The notes beneath the pieces are model-generated. The model made no database searches, had not been told where the DNA came from, and saw nothing but the letters and a program-made list of their open reading frames with translations. Of a stretch of DNA of 64,000 bases, positions 1 through 9,358 are shown piece after piece (position 1 is the stretch's first letter; each line of letters begins with the position of its first letter). The stretch lies in the NCBI GenBank assembly GCA_030148805.1, contig JASBSS010000025.1, forward strand, positions 30,826 through 94,825, read 5' to 3'. Source of the DNA: Thiogranum sp. (lineage in GTDB: Bacteria > Pseudomonadota > Gammaproteobacteria > DSM-19610). The position numbers and the translations under genes are program-made.

Positions 1-146
1 CAGACCGCCATCAGGCTCCGGCAACAACCGCGGCGCGCCGTCTGGTGGGCGCGCGCGGAAAACAAGGTATGCGTGGCGATGGTGCAGGGCTCGAAAAAAG
101 CCAACAGACCCAGCAGCGAAGCGCTCAACAGCAGCGCGGTATTCAC
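1..146 (-). CDS. CcdA/DsbD-like membrane protein, N-terminal fragment
   Basis: Only the first 48 or so codons are inside the window. A GTG start at 146 overlaps the TGA of the upstream thioredoxin-fold gene in a GTGA arrangement, which supports translational coupling. The peptide begins with a hydrophobic helix leading into an FFEPCTIATH stretch. A proline-cysteine pair after a short first membrane helix is typical of CcdA/DsbD-type electron-transfer membrane proteins, which pass reductant across the inner membrane. Linkage to a thioredoxin-fold protein fits that role. Too little is visible to exclude another cysteine-containing membrane protein. Confidence 0.5.
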   Translation of the reverse strand, partial: MNTALLLSASLLGLLAFFEPCTIATHTLFSARAHQTARRGCCRSLMAV

Positions 147-415
147 AGCGGTTGCGCCGTCAGCCGCCGCTCGAGTTCGCCGCGCAACCTGCGCACCGAC
201 GGCAGGCCGGTAAACACCAGCATGCCGTCGATGGCGATCGCGGGCGTGGCGAGCACGCCGAGATCGACCGCGTAATCGAGCTCCTCGAGGACATTGACTT
301 CGCGCCACTGCACCCGGCCGGCACCGAGTTCCGCGCTCAGCTTACGCAGCACTTCTTTGGCCTGCCCGCACTTGCCGCAGCCAGGCGAGGCGAAGACTTC
401 CACTTTGATCGTCAT
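143..415 (-). CDS. Small thioredoxin/glutaredoxin-fold protein
   Basis: A 90-residue protein starting MTIKVEVFASPGCGKCGQ. The CGKC pair near residue 12 sits right after the first beta strand, as in thioredoxin-like redox-active small proteins, and a cis-Pro type segment (LATPAIAIDG) follows near residue 57. The likely role is cytoplasmic thiol-disulfide exchange. The ATG at 415 is preferred to an upstream start at 538 because the extra 41 residues have no family character. It is part of the heavy-metal operon and is followed with overlap by the CcdA/DsbD-like gene, so the two may pass reductant for handling thiophilic metals. Confidence 0.8.
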   Translation of the reverse strand: MTIKVEVFASPGCGKCGQAKEVLRKLSAELGAGRVQWREVNVLEELDYAVDLGVLATPAIAIDGMLVFTGLPSVRRLRGELERRLTAQPL

Positions 416-438
416 CACGGGCTCCTGTTCGAAACGCA

Positions 439-837
439 TTAAAAGTCCAGCCATTGACGCAGCGGCAAGGCCAGATAGGCAGCGGAAAATCCCACTACCC
501 AGATCACCACCGCGCTCCAGAAGATCCGCCGGTTCCAACGCTGCGCCCGGCGGCAGAGCTCGCCGGTGGCGGTATCTGCGGGACAGACACGACCTGCGCG
601 ATAAAGCGTCCAGGCGGTGATGGCGAGCATCAGCGCGGAGAAGGCGAACACCCAGACCTTATGCTGACTGAGGACAATCAAAAACGGCAACGCACTGGTA
701 AGCGAGACGACCGCCGCGCCCAGACCCAGCGTCACCAGCATGATGGGCAAGGCACAACAGACCAGCGTTCCCGTGGAAGCCAACAGGGTCAGCCAGCTCA
801 CGCCGGCCTCGCGCCGATAGTCCTGCCTCGGGTTCAC
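439..837 (-). CDS. MerT-like inner-membrane metal transporter
   Basis: A 132-residue membrane protein with about three hydrophobic helices. The first carries a paired cysteine (TGTLVCCALP, near residue 25), which is the metal-receiving signature of the MerT/mercuric transport family. A second cysteine pair region (VCPADTATGELC) lies in the loop between helices 2 and 3. The GTG start at 837 overlaps the TGA of the upstream HMA gene (GTGA), so expression is probably coupled. MerT-family proteins take Hg(II) or related thiophilic cations from a periplasmic binding protein into the cytoplasm. Substrate is inferred. No mercuric reductase is visible in the window. Confidence 0.65.
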   Translation of the reverse strand: MNPRQDYRREAGVSWLTLLASTGTLVCCALPIMLVTLGLGAAVVSLTSALPFLIVLSQHKVWVFAFSALMLAITAWTLYRAGRVCPADTATGELCRRAQRWNRRIFWSAVVIWVVGFSAAYLALPLRQWLDF

Positions 838-1127
838 AGGGGAGCCTTGCGCATGCTGCGGAAGGTAAAGCCGGCATCGTTGAACAGCTTCTTCATCTGC
901 GCGTCGCTCAGCTCGACATCCTCGGCGGTCTGCACCTGCACCACTCCACTGTTGAGGTCGATGTCGATGTTGCGCACACCGTCGATCTGCTTGAGTTTCT
1001 TCTCGATGCCATAGGCACAATACGGACAGGCGAGACCATCGACCCGCATGGTGTATTGCGTGCCCGCGGCCAGGGCCACGCCGGTGAAACTCAGCGCCAA
1101 GAGCACGGTGTAGAGAAATGTCCTCAT
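834..1127 (-). CDS. Periplasmic HMA-domain metal-binding protein (MerP-like)
   Basis: A 97-residue protein with a clear signal peptide (MRTFLYTVLLALSFTGVALA) followed by one heavy-metal-associated fold. The metal motif is LACPYCAYGIEKKL, so the usual GMTCxxC loop is CPYC here. An AAGGAGG ribosome site sits just upstream of the ATG at 1127, which decides the start. By analogy to MerP it would bind a soft metal cation in the periplasm and hand it to the MerT-like protein encoded immediately downstream with a 4-base overlap. Confidence 0.85.
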   Translation of the reverse strand: MRTFLYTVLLALSFTGVALAAGTQYTMRVDGLACPYCAYGIEKKLKQIDGVRNIDIDLNSGVVQVQTAEDVELSDAQMKKLFNDAGFTFRSMRKAPL

Positions 1128-1155
1128 ATCTTGCCTCCTTGACCCCAGGGGCCGG

Positions 1156-1986
1156 TCATAGATGAAATTCAAGTTCCAGGGTCGCGCGGTAGTCGCTGTC
1201 AACCTGAGCGCCGTTGAGATTGCTGGCCACCGGGATCTGGACCCCGGTTTTCACCGCCACGTTGCGGTAGGTCCACATCAGTCCGGGGCTGACGAACCAC
1301 TCACTGCCGCCGCTGTCAGCGATCTTCACGCCGTTACGTTGCGCGCGCTCGCTGTATTCGCCGTTGAGTTCGACCATCCAGACCCAGTCTGGTTGCAGAT
1401 ACCCGGTGGGTTTGAAGCGGATACCGCCGACCAGATCGAACAACAGCTTGTCGCCGCGTTGCAGCCCTTGGTCGCCATCACCGTTGTGGCGGTAGCGCAG
1501 CGCCGCCCAGCGATACCATTTGCGGCCTTCGTACCCATAGGTCAGTCCGCCGATGACATCGGTAGCGCCGGCACCCAGCCGCTCGTTGGCCGCCGTGTCC
1601 AGCACGCCGGCCAAGGACAGCGCCGCACTCTCCTGCACCCCCGGCCTGTCGTCGCGCCAAAAGCGGTACTTGGTCGTCACGGCGGCGTCACCGCGCCCCG
1701 CACTACTGACCCCCGGACCGCTAAGATCCAGATAAGGCACAGCGACACCGATGGTCCAATCACTGGTGATGCCATACTTCAGTTGTGCCAAGTAAGCGTT
1801 GGCGCTGCTGGCGCCGGCCTTTTCGCGACTGGCGCCGAGGTGGATCTCGTAACCGCCCTGAAACAGCGTATGCGGACCGAGCCCGAACACCGGGTCGTGC
1901 GCCTGCACCGTAGCCCCCAGAAAGGGGACACAGGCGATGGTCCCACGAACGACATGCATCGTGCCTGCTCTTACCGTTAACGCCAT
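1156..1986 (-). CDS. Outer-membrane beta-barrel protein of the metal operon
   Basis: A 276-residue exported protein. The N-terminus is a signal sequence ending near ATVQA-HD, and the mature part alternates short amphipathic strands with an aromatic-rich C-terminus ending in LELEFHL, typical of outer-membrane barrels. A GGGAG site lies about 9 bases before the ATG at 1986; an internal ATG at 1959 is also possible. It is the first gene after the MerR-type promoter and precedes the HMA and MerT-like genes. Uncharacterised barrel proteins of this type are often found with metal operons, but the transported substrate is unknown. Confidence 0.65.
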   Translation of the reverse strand: MALTVRAGTMHVVRGTIACVPFLGATVQAHDPVFGLGPHTLFQGGYEIHLGASREKAGASSANAYLAQLKYGITSDWTIGVAVPYLDLSGPGVSSAGRGDAAVTTKYRFWRDDRPGVQESAALSLAGVLDTAANERLGAGATDVIGGLTYGYEGRKWYRWAALRYRHNGDGDQGLQRGDKLLFDLVGGIRFKPTGYLQPDWVWMVELNGEYSERAQRNGVKIADSGGSEWFVSPGLMWTYRNVAVKTGVQIPVASNLNGAQVDSDYRATLELEFHL

Positions 1987-2027
1987 CTCGCTAATCTCCC
2001 GCGCCGGTGTCTTCGCCTTTACGACAT

Positions 2028-2045
2028 CCTGGAGTCGACTCCAGG
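2028..2045. promoter_or_regulatory. Second MerR-type operator palindrome in the leader
   Basis: CCTGGAGTCGACTCCAGG is a perfect 18-base palindrome lying between the promoter at 2080-2110 and the first ATG at 1986. It has the same half-site (CTGGAGT) as the operator in the promoter spacer. It may be an extra regulator-binding site or an RNA hairpin in the leader. Function is inferred from the match only. Confidence 0.6.
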
Positions 2046-2079
2046 TTCCTTTTCAGGCTAAAAAAATTGGTTGCGATCT

Positions 2080-2110
2080 AGCCTACTACTTGGAGCTGAC
2101 TCCAGGTCAA
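2080..2110 (-). promoter_or_regulatory. MerR-family promoter with 19-bp spacer
   Basis: Read on the minus strand: TTGACC (-35, 2110-2105), a 19-base spacer containing the near-palindrome CTGGAGTCAGCTCCAAG, then TAGGCT (-10, 2085-2080). The overlong spacer with a dyad between the boxes is the defining architecture of promoters untwisted by MerR-family activators. The half-site resembles ZntR/CueR/CadR-type operators more than the mer operator of Tn501. It would drive the operon that begins at 1986. The regulator encoded at 2661-3095 is the obvious candidate. Confidence 0.8.
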
Positions 2111-2276
2111 GCCCTGGGGAACGCGCCCGCCGCACCGCGGCCAGAACGCGGGGCAGTTCCCCTGGGGCGATCCCCGCCAGCCGCCCTTCCCGGCCGCCTT
2201 TGCGCTGCATCTTTAAGGCTCTGCTTCGAGCGGCTATGCTGAGGGGGTGGATGAACCATGCCGGAGCGATTCGCCG

Positions 2277-2486
2277 ATGACCCAGCAAGAACCACAACAC
2301 CTGTTACGTTGCCCGCGTTGTCGGGGGCGGTTCCCCGCCCCGGGGATCGCGCAGCGCGGCAAAATCTATTGTTGCGACCAATGCGCGGCCGGCCCCCGTG
2401 CCATGCTGCCGAAAATGCTGCCGCGCATGCTGGCCGCGGCCACCCTCCTGGTGACCCTGGGTGCGCTACTGGGCGCCCGGAATTAG
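2277..2486 (+). CDS. Small zinc-ribbon/metallothionein-like protein with a membrane anchor
   Basis: A 69-residue protein with CPRC near residue 12 and CCDQC near residue 32, a spacing that would hold one metal ion, followed by a C-terminal hydrophobic helix ([15 protein letters not shown]). The ATG at 2277 has GGAG about 12 bases upstream; a GTG at 2247 in the same frame is the alternative. It lies between the metal promoter and the MerR gene on the regulator's strand. The first half resembles the cysteine pattern of bacterial metallothioneins, but no family can be named with confidence. Confidence 0.5.
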   Translation: MTQQEPQHLLRCPRCRGRFPAPGIAQRGKIYCCDQCAAGPRAMLPKMLPRMLAAATLLVTLGALLGARN

Positions 2487-2512
2487 CGACGCAAGGCCGG
2501 TTGACTGGCACG

Positions 2513-2660
2513 GTGACAGGTGTGACAGGTGTGACAGGTGTGACAGGTGTGACAGGTGTGACAGGTGTGACAGGTTTGACAGGTTTGACAGGTTTGACAG
2601 GTTTGACAGGTTTGACAAGTTTGACAAGTTTGACAGGTGACAGGTGACAGGTGACAGGTG
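2513..2660 (+). repeat. 9-bp minisatellite upstream of the MerR gene
   Basis: Tandem copies of TGTGACAGG (about six), then TTTGACAGG (about five), then TTTGACAAG (two), then 7-base TGACAGG units, running right up to the MerR start codon. Each TTTGACAGG unit contains a consensus TTGACA -35 hexamer. The block is the whole leader of the regulator gene, and the last units overlap any ribosome site, so copy number could change expression. Confidence 0.9.
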
Positions 2661-3095
2661 ATGTACGCGATCGACCCCACCGCAAAGACCTCCGCACCAC
2701 TGACGATCGGCCAGTTGGCGAAAGCCGCCGGCGTGAACGTCGAAACCATCCGTTATTATCAGCGCATCGGGCTGCTCGCCGAACCCCCCAGGCCGGCGCA
2801 GGGCTACCGGCGCTATCCTGCGACGGCTTTGACCCGACTGCGTTTCATCAAACGCGCCCAGGAAGTGGGCTTCAGCCTGCAGGACATCGGTGATCTGTTG
2901 GCGCTCGATGCAGCCGATTGCCATCAGGCGCAGGCGATCGCCGAACAGAAAAACCGCCTCGTTCGGCAGCGCATCGAGAAACTGCGGAGCATCGAGCGCG
3001 AACTGCGCCAGCTAATCGCCGCCTGCCGCGAACCCGGCATGGACGGGGAGGATTGCGCGCTGATGAGCGCCCTGGGTCGCCCGCGGCGGGATTGA
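2661..3095 (+). CDS. MerR-family metal-responsive regulator
   Basis: A 144-residue protein with a winged-helix start (LTIGQLAKAAGVNVETIRYY) and the RRYP/GFSLQDI segments of the MerR DNA-binding domain, then a long dimerisation helix. Cysteines at residues 87, 122 and 132 are spaced 35 and 10 apart, close to the 35 and 9 of the three Hg-binding cysteines in Tn501 MerR. This supports a thiophilic-metal sensor. It is divergent from the metal operon and would bind the dyads at 2028-2045 and 2087-2107. A GTG directly before the ATG is an alternative start. Metal specificity is open, because the operator sequence looks like the ZntR/CueR type. Confidence 0.85.
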   Translation: MYAIDPTAKTSAPLTIGQLAKAAGVNVETIRYYQRIGLLAEPPRPAQGYRRYPATALTRLRFIKRAQEVGFSLQDIGDLLALDAADCHQAQAIAEQKNRLVRQRIEKLRSIERELRQLIAACREPGMDGEDCALMSALGRPRRD

Positions 3096-3153
3096 CGCCT
3101 TTTCGCCGCTTCCCCGAGGGAACCGCCCGCGCGGATCCGTCCGGGATGCGCGT

Positions 3154-3624
3154 TCAGTCAGCCTGTGGCTGCTTTTCGCCCTGTTTCCTCAGTAGCGCCT
3201 GCAACCGCTCGGTGACCACGGCCACGTGCTCGGCGAGCGCGTCGACCAGTTCGCGGCAATCGTCGTCGAGCCCGGCGCCGCGGGCGTCGGCCGCCAGCCG
3301 GGCGAGGTGTTGTTCCGCGGCCAGGCGTTGTTCCAGCACCGGGGCGACGCGCGCGTGCGCCATGGCCGCGTTCAGGTGCTGCGCCAGCTTCTCCAGACTC
3401 TGGCGCTCGGGGTCGGGCACCGAGGGGCGCTCGCCCAGACTCCGCAGGGCGCGATCGAAGCGGGCGGCGAGTTCCTGGCGCTGATCGCCGATCCACTGCA
3501 TGACGGCGGCCACCGCCGCGACGTCAAGAAATTCCGCCGCGTCGTAATACTTCTCCGCGCTGTCCTCGATGGCGACCAACAGGTCGTCGATGGCGACCTG
3601 GGCGTCGGTACGTAACAAGCTCAT
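3154..3624 (-). CDS. Ferritin-like four-helix protein (DUF2383/PA2169-like)
   Basis: A 156-residue, almost wholly helical acidic protein beginning LLRTDAQVAIDDLLVAIEDSAEKYYDAAEF, with helices separated by short turns. This fits the ferritin-like DUF2383 group found in stress-related gene sets. It starts with an ATG at 3624 that overlaps the TGA of the lipid-kinase gene (ATGA), so the two are probably co-translated. No enzymatic role is established for the family, and the assignment rests on helix pattern and context. Confidence 0.6.
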   Translation of the reverse strand: MSLLRTDAQVAIDDLLVAIEDSAEKYYDAAEFLDVAAVAAVMQWIGDQRQELAARFDRALRSLGERPSVPDPERQSLEKLAQHLNAAMAHARVAPVLEQRLAAEQHLARLAADARGAGLDDDCRELVDALAEHVAVVTERLQALLRKQGEKQPQAD

Positions 3625-4538
3625 GAGGGTTTTCTCTCCGCTGGTTGGGCACCCCGGGTTGCACGCGGCACGTAGACTTCTATGGCCTGTTCGACGACCT
3701 CGAAGACCGCCGGGGTCTGGGTGACCGGCTCGCCGTCGGCGTCGACCTCCCTGGGCCGTGCCGTGTGCAGTTCAATATGGCGTGCGCGGGTGTTGAAGGT
3801 GCGCTCGCTCTGGTAGTGCCGCCCGTCGCGCAACAAGGGGGCCAGGGTCAGCAGTTCCCACAGCGACTGGGGCCGGATGCTGTAGAGCGCCAGTCGACCG
3901 TCGTCGATATCGGCCTGGGCATCGATCAGGTTGCCACCGCCATAGTAGCGGCCGTTGCCGACGGCGAGCTGGATCGAGCGCAGACGATACGTCCGCCCGT
4001 CGACCGTCAGGTTGACGCTAAACCCCCTCTCCTTGGAAAGTGCCGTGGACAGGGCCTTCAAATAGCTGAACACACCGAAATACTTCTTCGCCTTCGGCGT
4101 CAGTTCGTGGGTGATGCGCACACCCAGCCCGATGTTGGCGACATTGAAGAAATAATGACCGTTGACGCGCCCGAGGTCGATCTTCTTGCGCGCACCCTGC
4201 ACGATCACCTCGCAAGCGGCCGCCACCTCCGTGGGAATCCCCAAGGTGCGCGCCAGATCGTTGGCCGTGCCCAGCGGCAGCAGTCCCAACGGCAGACCGC
4301 AGCGCACCAACGCCTCGGCGGTGGAACTGACCGTGCCGTCGCCCCCGGCGACGATCACCCGCGCGACCCGGTCGCGATGCTCGGCGATCACCCGCGCGGT
4401 CTGCTCGCGGCCCTCCGGCCGCACCTGGATGATGTCCTGTCCCGCCTGGCGCAGGCGTTCCAGGCCGGCCTCGAGGTCCGCCTCGCCGGCGCTGCGGGCC
4501 CGCGGATTGACGATGAGCAAGGAGGCTGACGGCGTCAC
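3621..4538 (-). CDS. Lipid kinase of the YegS/diacylglycerol kinase family
   Basis: A 305-residue protein whose N-terminus reads LLIVNPRARS, followed by the nucleotide-binding GGDGT motif (VIVAGGDGTVSST) and the PLGTANDLAR motif, all hallmarks of DAGK-catalytic proteins related to YegS. It would phosphorylate a lipid such as diacylglycerol or phosphatidylglycerol at the membrane using ATP. The GTG at 4538 has GAGAGG eight bases upstream; longer in-frame starts add low-complexity arginine-rich sequence and were rejected. It lies 11 bases after the DUF1206 gene and overlaps the ferritin-like gene. Confidence 0.85.
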   Translation of the reverse strand: MTPSASLLIVNPRARSAGEADLEAGLERLRQAGQDIIQVRPEGREQTARVIAEHRDRVARVIVAGGDGTVSSTAEALVRCGLPLGLLPLGTANDLARTLGIPTEVAAACEVIVQGARKKIDLGRVNGHYFFNVANIGLGVRITHELTPKAKKYFGVFSYLKALSTALSKERGFSVNLTVDGRTYRLRSIQLAVGNGRYYGGGNLIDAQADIDDGRLALYSIRPQSLWELLTLAPLLRDGRHYQSERTFNTRARHIELHTARPREVDADGEPVTQTPAVFEVVEQAIEVYVPRATRGAQPAERKPS

Positions 4539-4549
4539 CGACGGACCTC

Positions 4550-5350
4550 TCAGACGTCCGAGAACGACACGTCGACGCGGCGATAGACCGCTTCGAGCAG
4601 GCTGTAGAGGCCGAAGGCGAACAGCCCCGCGGCCACCACCCCCAACAGCCAGGGCCCGAAACTGGTCGAGCGCAACGTCTCCAGCGCCGCGGCCATGCCG
4701 CGCACGTCGCCGCCGCGCGCCAGCCAGGCCGACTCGATCAGGAAGGCGCCGACCATGCACCAGACTACACCCCTGGCGATCAAGCCGAAGCGGCATACTG
4801 GCGTGGTCCAAATCCGTTTTTGTCTCGGCACGTCCATGTAACGCTCGAAGCGCGCGGTCCAGCCCTTGTAGATATGTGCCAGACCGGCGCCAACCACGGC
4901 GACACCCACCAGCCCAAACACCGCTTGTCCCCAGCCAGAGGCCATCAGCGGCTGCGAGCCGCTGTTCGAGCCGCCGAGACTCACGCCCGCCAGCATGCCG
5001 ATCGCCCAAAGCGCGAGCAGACTGTGAGTGACGGCGCTGACCAGCAGCCCGGCGCGCACTGCCAGCCCCTTGCCGGAGGTGCCGTGCTCATCGGTATCCT
5101 TGACCGCCTGCACCAGCCGCCAGGCGGCATAACCGAACAGACCGACAATCAATACCACCAGGATCACATCGCCGAACGGCTGGCTCATGATTTTCACCAG
5201 GGCGCCCTTGCTGTCGGTGGTCTCGCCGCCACCTTTTCCCGCCGCCGCCAGCAGCGCCAGGCCGCCGACGGTCAGATACACCACGCCGCGCGCCGCGTAG
5301 CCCAGGCGCGCCAGCTTGGCGAACGGCTTTCCCGCTGTGATCTCCGTCAT
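4550..5350 (-). CDS. DUF1206 membrane protein
   Basis: A 266-residue integral membrane protein with about six predicted helices arranged as three similar pairs. Each pair opens with a small motif of the type LGYAARGVVYLTVG, seen near residues 17 and 190 (FGLIARGVVWCMVG). This internal repeat is characteristic of DUF1206. The ATG at 5350 has AGGAG nine bases upstream. It heads a compact group with the lipid kinase and the ferritin-like gene. No biochemical function is known for the family. Confidence 0.85.
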   Translation of the reverse strand: MTEITAGKPFAKLARLGYAARGVVYLTVGGLALLAAAGKGGGETTDSKGALVKIMSQPFGDVILVVLIVGLFGYAAWRLVQAVKDTDEHGTSGKGLAVRAGLLVSAVTHSLLALWAIGMLAGVSLGGSNSGSQPLMASGWGQAVFGLVGVAVVGAGLAHIYKGWTARFERYMDVPRQKRIWTTPVCRFGLIARGVVWCMVGAFLIESAWLARGGDVRGMAAALETLRSTSFGPWLLGVVAAGLFAFGLYSLLEAVYRRVDVSFSDV

Positions 5351-5437
5351 GCGCCGCGTTCTCCTGTTAGTTTTGCACGACACGATTCCCGCCCGAGCGC
5401 CACTGACAACCGACCGCCGTCGTGCGGCGGCGGCGCG

Positions 5438-6223
5438 TCAGTCGGCCGCGCTGTCGTCCTGCGTTTCCACCTGACCGTGGCGTTGCAACCAGCGGGCCAG
5501 CAACCAGCAGCCCAGCGCCCAACCCGATCCGGCGGCCCACCCGGCGAGCACGTCGGTCGGCCAGTGAACGCCCAGATAGACCCGGCTCAAGCCGACCAGC
5601 AGCGTGACCAGCACCGCGAGCAGCAGCAGATAGGCCTTGATGCGCCGGCGTCGCTGCACCCGCGCCAGCAGCGCGCCCAGGGTCAGGTAGGTACTGGCCG
5701 CGAGCATCGAGTGCCCGCTGGGAAAGCTCGCGGTGTAGACCCGGGTTTCGTGCGGCACCAGATCGGGGCGCGGCCGGTCGAAGGTCTGTTTGAGCAGCGT
5801 GCTGGCACCCAGCGCGCCGACGGTTGCTACCAGCACCACCACGGCCACCCGGCGCTTTGCGTCGAGCAGCAGATAGCCGACGACGCCCAGGGTCACCAGG
5901 CTCAACACCGGAATACCGCCGAGCGCGGTGAAATCGCGCCCGGTCTCCTCGACCCAGCCGGGCCCGATGGGGTTGCTGTGATCGCCGGGCTCGCGCATCG
6001 CCAACAACACGCTGCGATCGAAGGCACCGGTGTCTCCCTCTAGCACCTCCTCGGCAAGCTCGACAAAGGCCCAGAAACTGGTCAGCAGCGCGAACAACAC
6101 GATCAACACCGACAATTCGCGCCCGCCGATCCATTGCAAGGCGCGCGCCCAGGCCGAAGGCGCCGCTGGCGCTGGCCGCGCCCGCGCGCGGGTATGTGCT
6201 GGCTGATGCTCTCCGGAAACCAT
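5438..6223 (-). CDS. PAP2-family membrane phosphatase
   Basis: A 261-residue membrane protein with the three phosphatase motifs in order: KQTFDRPRPDL (about residue 156), PSGHS (about 177) and SRVYLGVHWPTD (about 223). These form the vanadium-haloperoxidase-like active site of PAP2 enzymes, which remove phosphate from lipids such as phosphatidate or undecaprenyl pyrophosphate. The ATG at 6223 has GGAGAG upstream; a longer in-frame ORF lacks support. Its proximity to a lipid kinase suggests a role in lipid phosphate turnover, which is inference. Confidence 0.85.
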   Translation of the reverse strand: MVSGEHQPAHTRARARPAPAAPSAWARALQWIGGRELSVLIVLFALLTSFWAFVELAEEVLEGDTGAFDRSVLLAMREPGDHSNPIGPGWVEETGRDFTALGGIPVLSLVTLGVVGYLLLDAKRRVAVVVLVATVGALGASTLLKQTFDRPRPDLVPHETRVYTASFPSGHSMLAASTYLTLGALLARVQRRRRIKAYLLLLAVLVTLLVGLSRVYLGVHWPTDVLAGWAAGSGWALGCWLLARWLQRHGQVETQDDSAAD

Positions 6224-6459
6224 TCCGGTCTCTCCCTGGCAGATGCGGACGCGGCCCTGCGCCACTAGGGTGAACGTCTGCGCTGTGCTTGTCTGTCGGC
6301 GGCTACCTACAGTGTGATTATGGCTGAGAACCCACCCCCTGCCAGTTAACTTTTGCAATAGGCCCCTCGCTGGCTTTGCGGTATCTCTGTGCGCACCAAC
6401 TCAGCGCCATTCTTGCAGCGTGGCATCTCAATCCATCATCACTAATCGGGTACCCAATC

Positions 6460-8544
<2,085 letters not shown>

Positions 8545-8946
8545 TTGTTTTTATTGATAAATAAATCGCATCCGGCAAGCCCGGCAGGGGCTTCGCCGGG
8601 GGCGCGGGAAGCGCCCTAACAGGGGCGACCGTCCGCCCGCGGCCGCCGGCCCGCGGCAACGCGAGAGCGCGCTTGTCCTTTGCCGAGCGGCAAACTGATA
8701 AACGCTTGTTATGCGCCCGGCGGCAGACTGAGAAACCGCTTGTTATTTGCCCAGGCGACGGATATTCTTAATCGCAATCAGACGGCAAGCCAACAGACAA
8801 TACCGTGTGCCGTGCCCCGTCTGAGTCACAAATTAGTTGCCAGTCCTTTAAGTCTGCTCAGAAACCCTCTTGGTATCTCCTGCACTCCGTCTTTATTGAG
8901 ATTTGCAATTGATTCGGCATTTATTTTTTTCAAAGGTAATTATTCA
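8545..8946 (+). promoter_or_regulatory. Long leader region of the cold-shock gene
   Basis: About 400 bases without a credible gene between katE and the cold-shock protein. A GC-rich dyad (CCCGGC...GCCGGG near 8579-8601) may end katE transcription. Two tandem 32-base-like units occupy 8688-8752. The last 100 bases are AT-rich with an AAGG ribosome site just before the ATG at 8947. Long structured leaders are usual for cspA-type genes; here the leader is inferred. Confidence 0.45.
8688..8752 (+). repeat. Two tandem imperfect 32-bp repeats in the csp leader
   Basis: The block CGGCAAACTGATAAA followed by CGCTTGTTAT is repeated as CGGCAGACTGAGAAA followed by CCGCTTGTTAT, the copies starting at 8688 and 8721. 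They differ at only a few positions and by one inserted base. They could be duplicated protein-binding or RNA elements ahead of the cold-shock gene. Confidence 0.75.
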
Positions 8947-9150
8947 ATGACGACAGGTACCGTAAAGTGGTTCAACGAATCCAAGGGTTTTGGTTTTATC
9001 TCCCCCGCCGATGGTAGCGCCGATGTGTTCGTGCACTTCTCCGCCATCCAGGGCGGTGGCTTCAAGACCCTCATGGAAGGTCAGTCGGTGAGTTTCGACG
9101 TGGAGAAAGGCCCGAAGGGGCTGCAAGCGGCAAACGTCACCGCGGGCTGA
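8947..9150 (+). CDS. Cold-shock domain protein
   Basis: A 67-residue single cold-shock domain. It shows [12 protein letters not shown] (RNP1, residues 7-18) and DVFVHFSAI (RNP2, residues 26-34), which stack on single-stranded nucleic acid. Such proteins act as RNA chaperones. The length is that of standard CspA-family members. The ATG at 8947 follows an AAGG site, and the gene ends just before a strong intrinsic terminator, so it is transcribed as a single unit. Confidence 0.97.
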   Translation: MTTGTVKWFNESKGFGFISPADGSADVFVHFSAIQGGGFKTLMEGQSVSFDVEKGPKGLQAANVTAG

Positions 9151-9174
9151 ACGCCTCGGGCGTGCTCAGCAGGA

Positions 9175-9203
9175 GAACCCCGCCGCTGGCGGGGTTCTTT
9201 TTT
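9175..9203 (+). terminator. Intrinsic terminator after the cold-shock gene
   Basis: A perfect 10-base stem, GAACCCCGCC (9175-9184) with GGCGGGGTTC (9188-9197), a 3-base loop and six T residues directly after. It lies 25 bases past the stop codon. Confidence 0.95.
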
Positions 9204-9358
9204 GCGCGCACCGAAATATTGCGCGCGCCACGTCGCTGCACCAAATAATAACCTCACACTCCCGGCCCCATCCGCACGGGGATTTCGACGCACAGCCCCG
9301 CGTTCCTGAATTATACTAGCCGCCAATCCCCCGCTAAGATCAGGACGGTTGACCCACG

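Noticed and set aside
2513..2660. CRISPR array
   Set aside because: Units are contiguous without spacers and no cas genes exist; the same reasoning excludes 27402-27508.
2258..2924. Repeat-encoded proteins over the 9-bp minisatellite (TGV, SNL or TCQ repeats)
   Set aside because: The repeats give open frames in several phases by nature of the 9-base unit. None has a supported start or homology.
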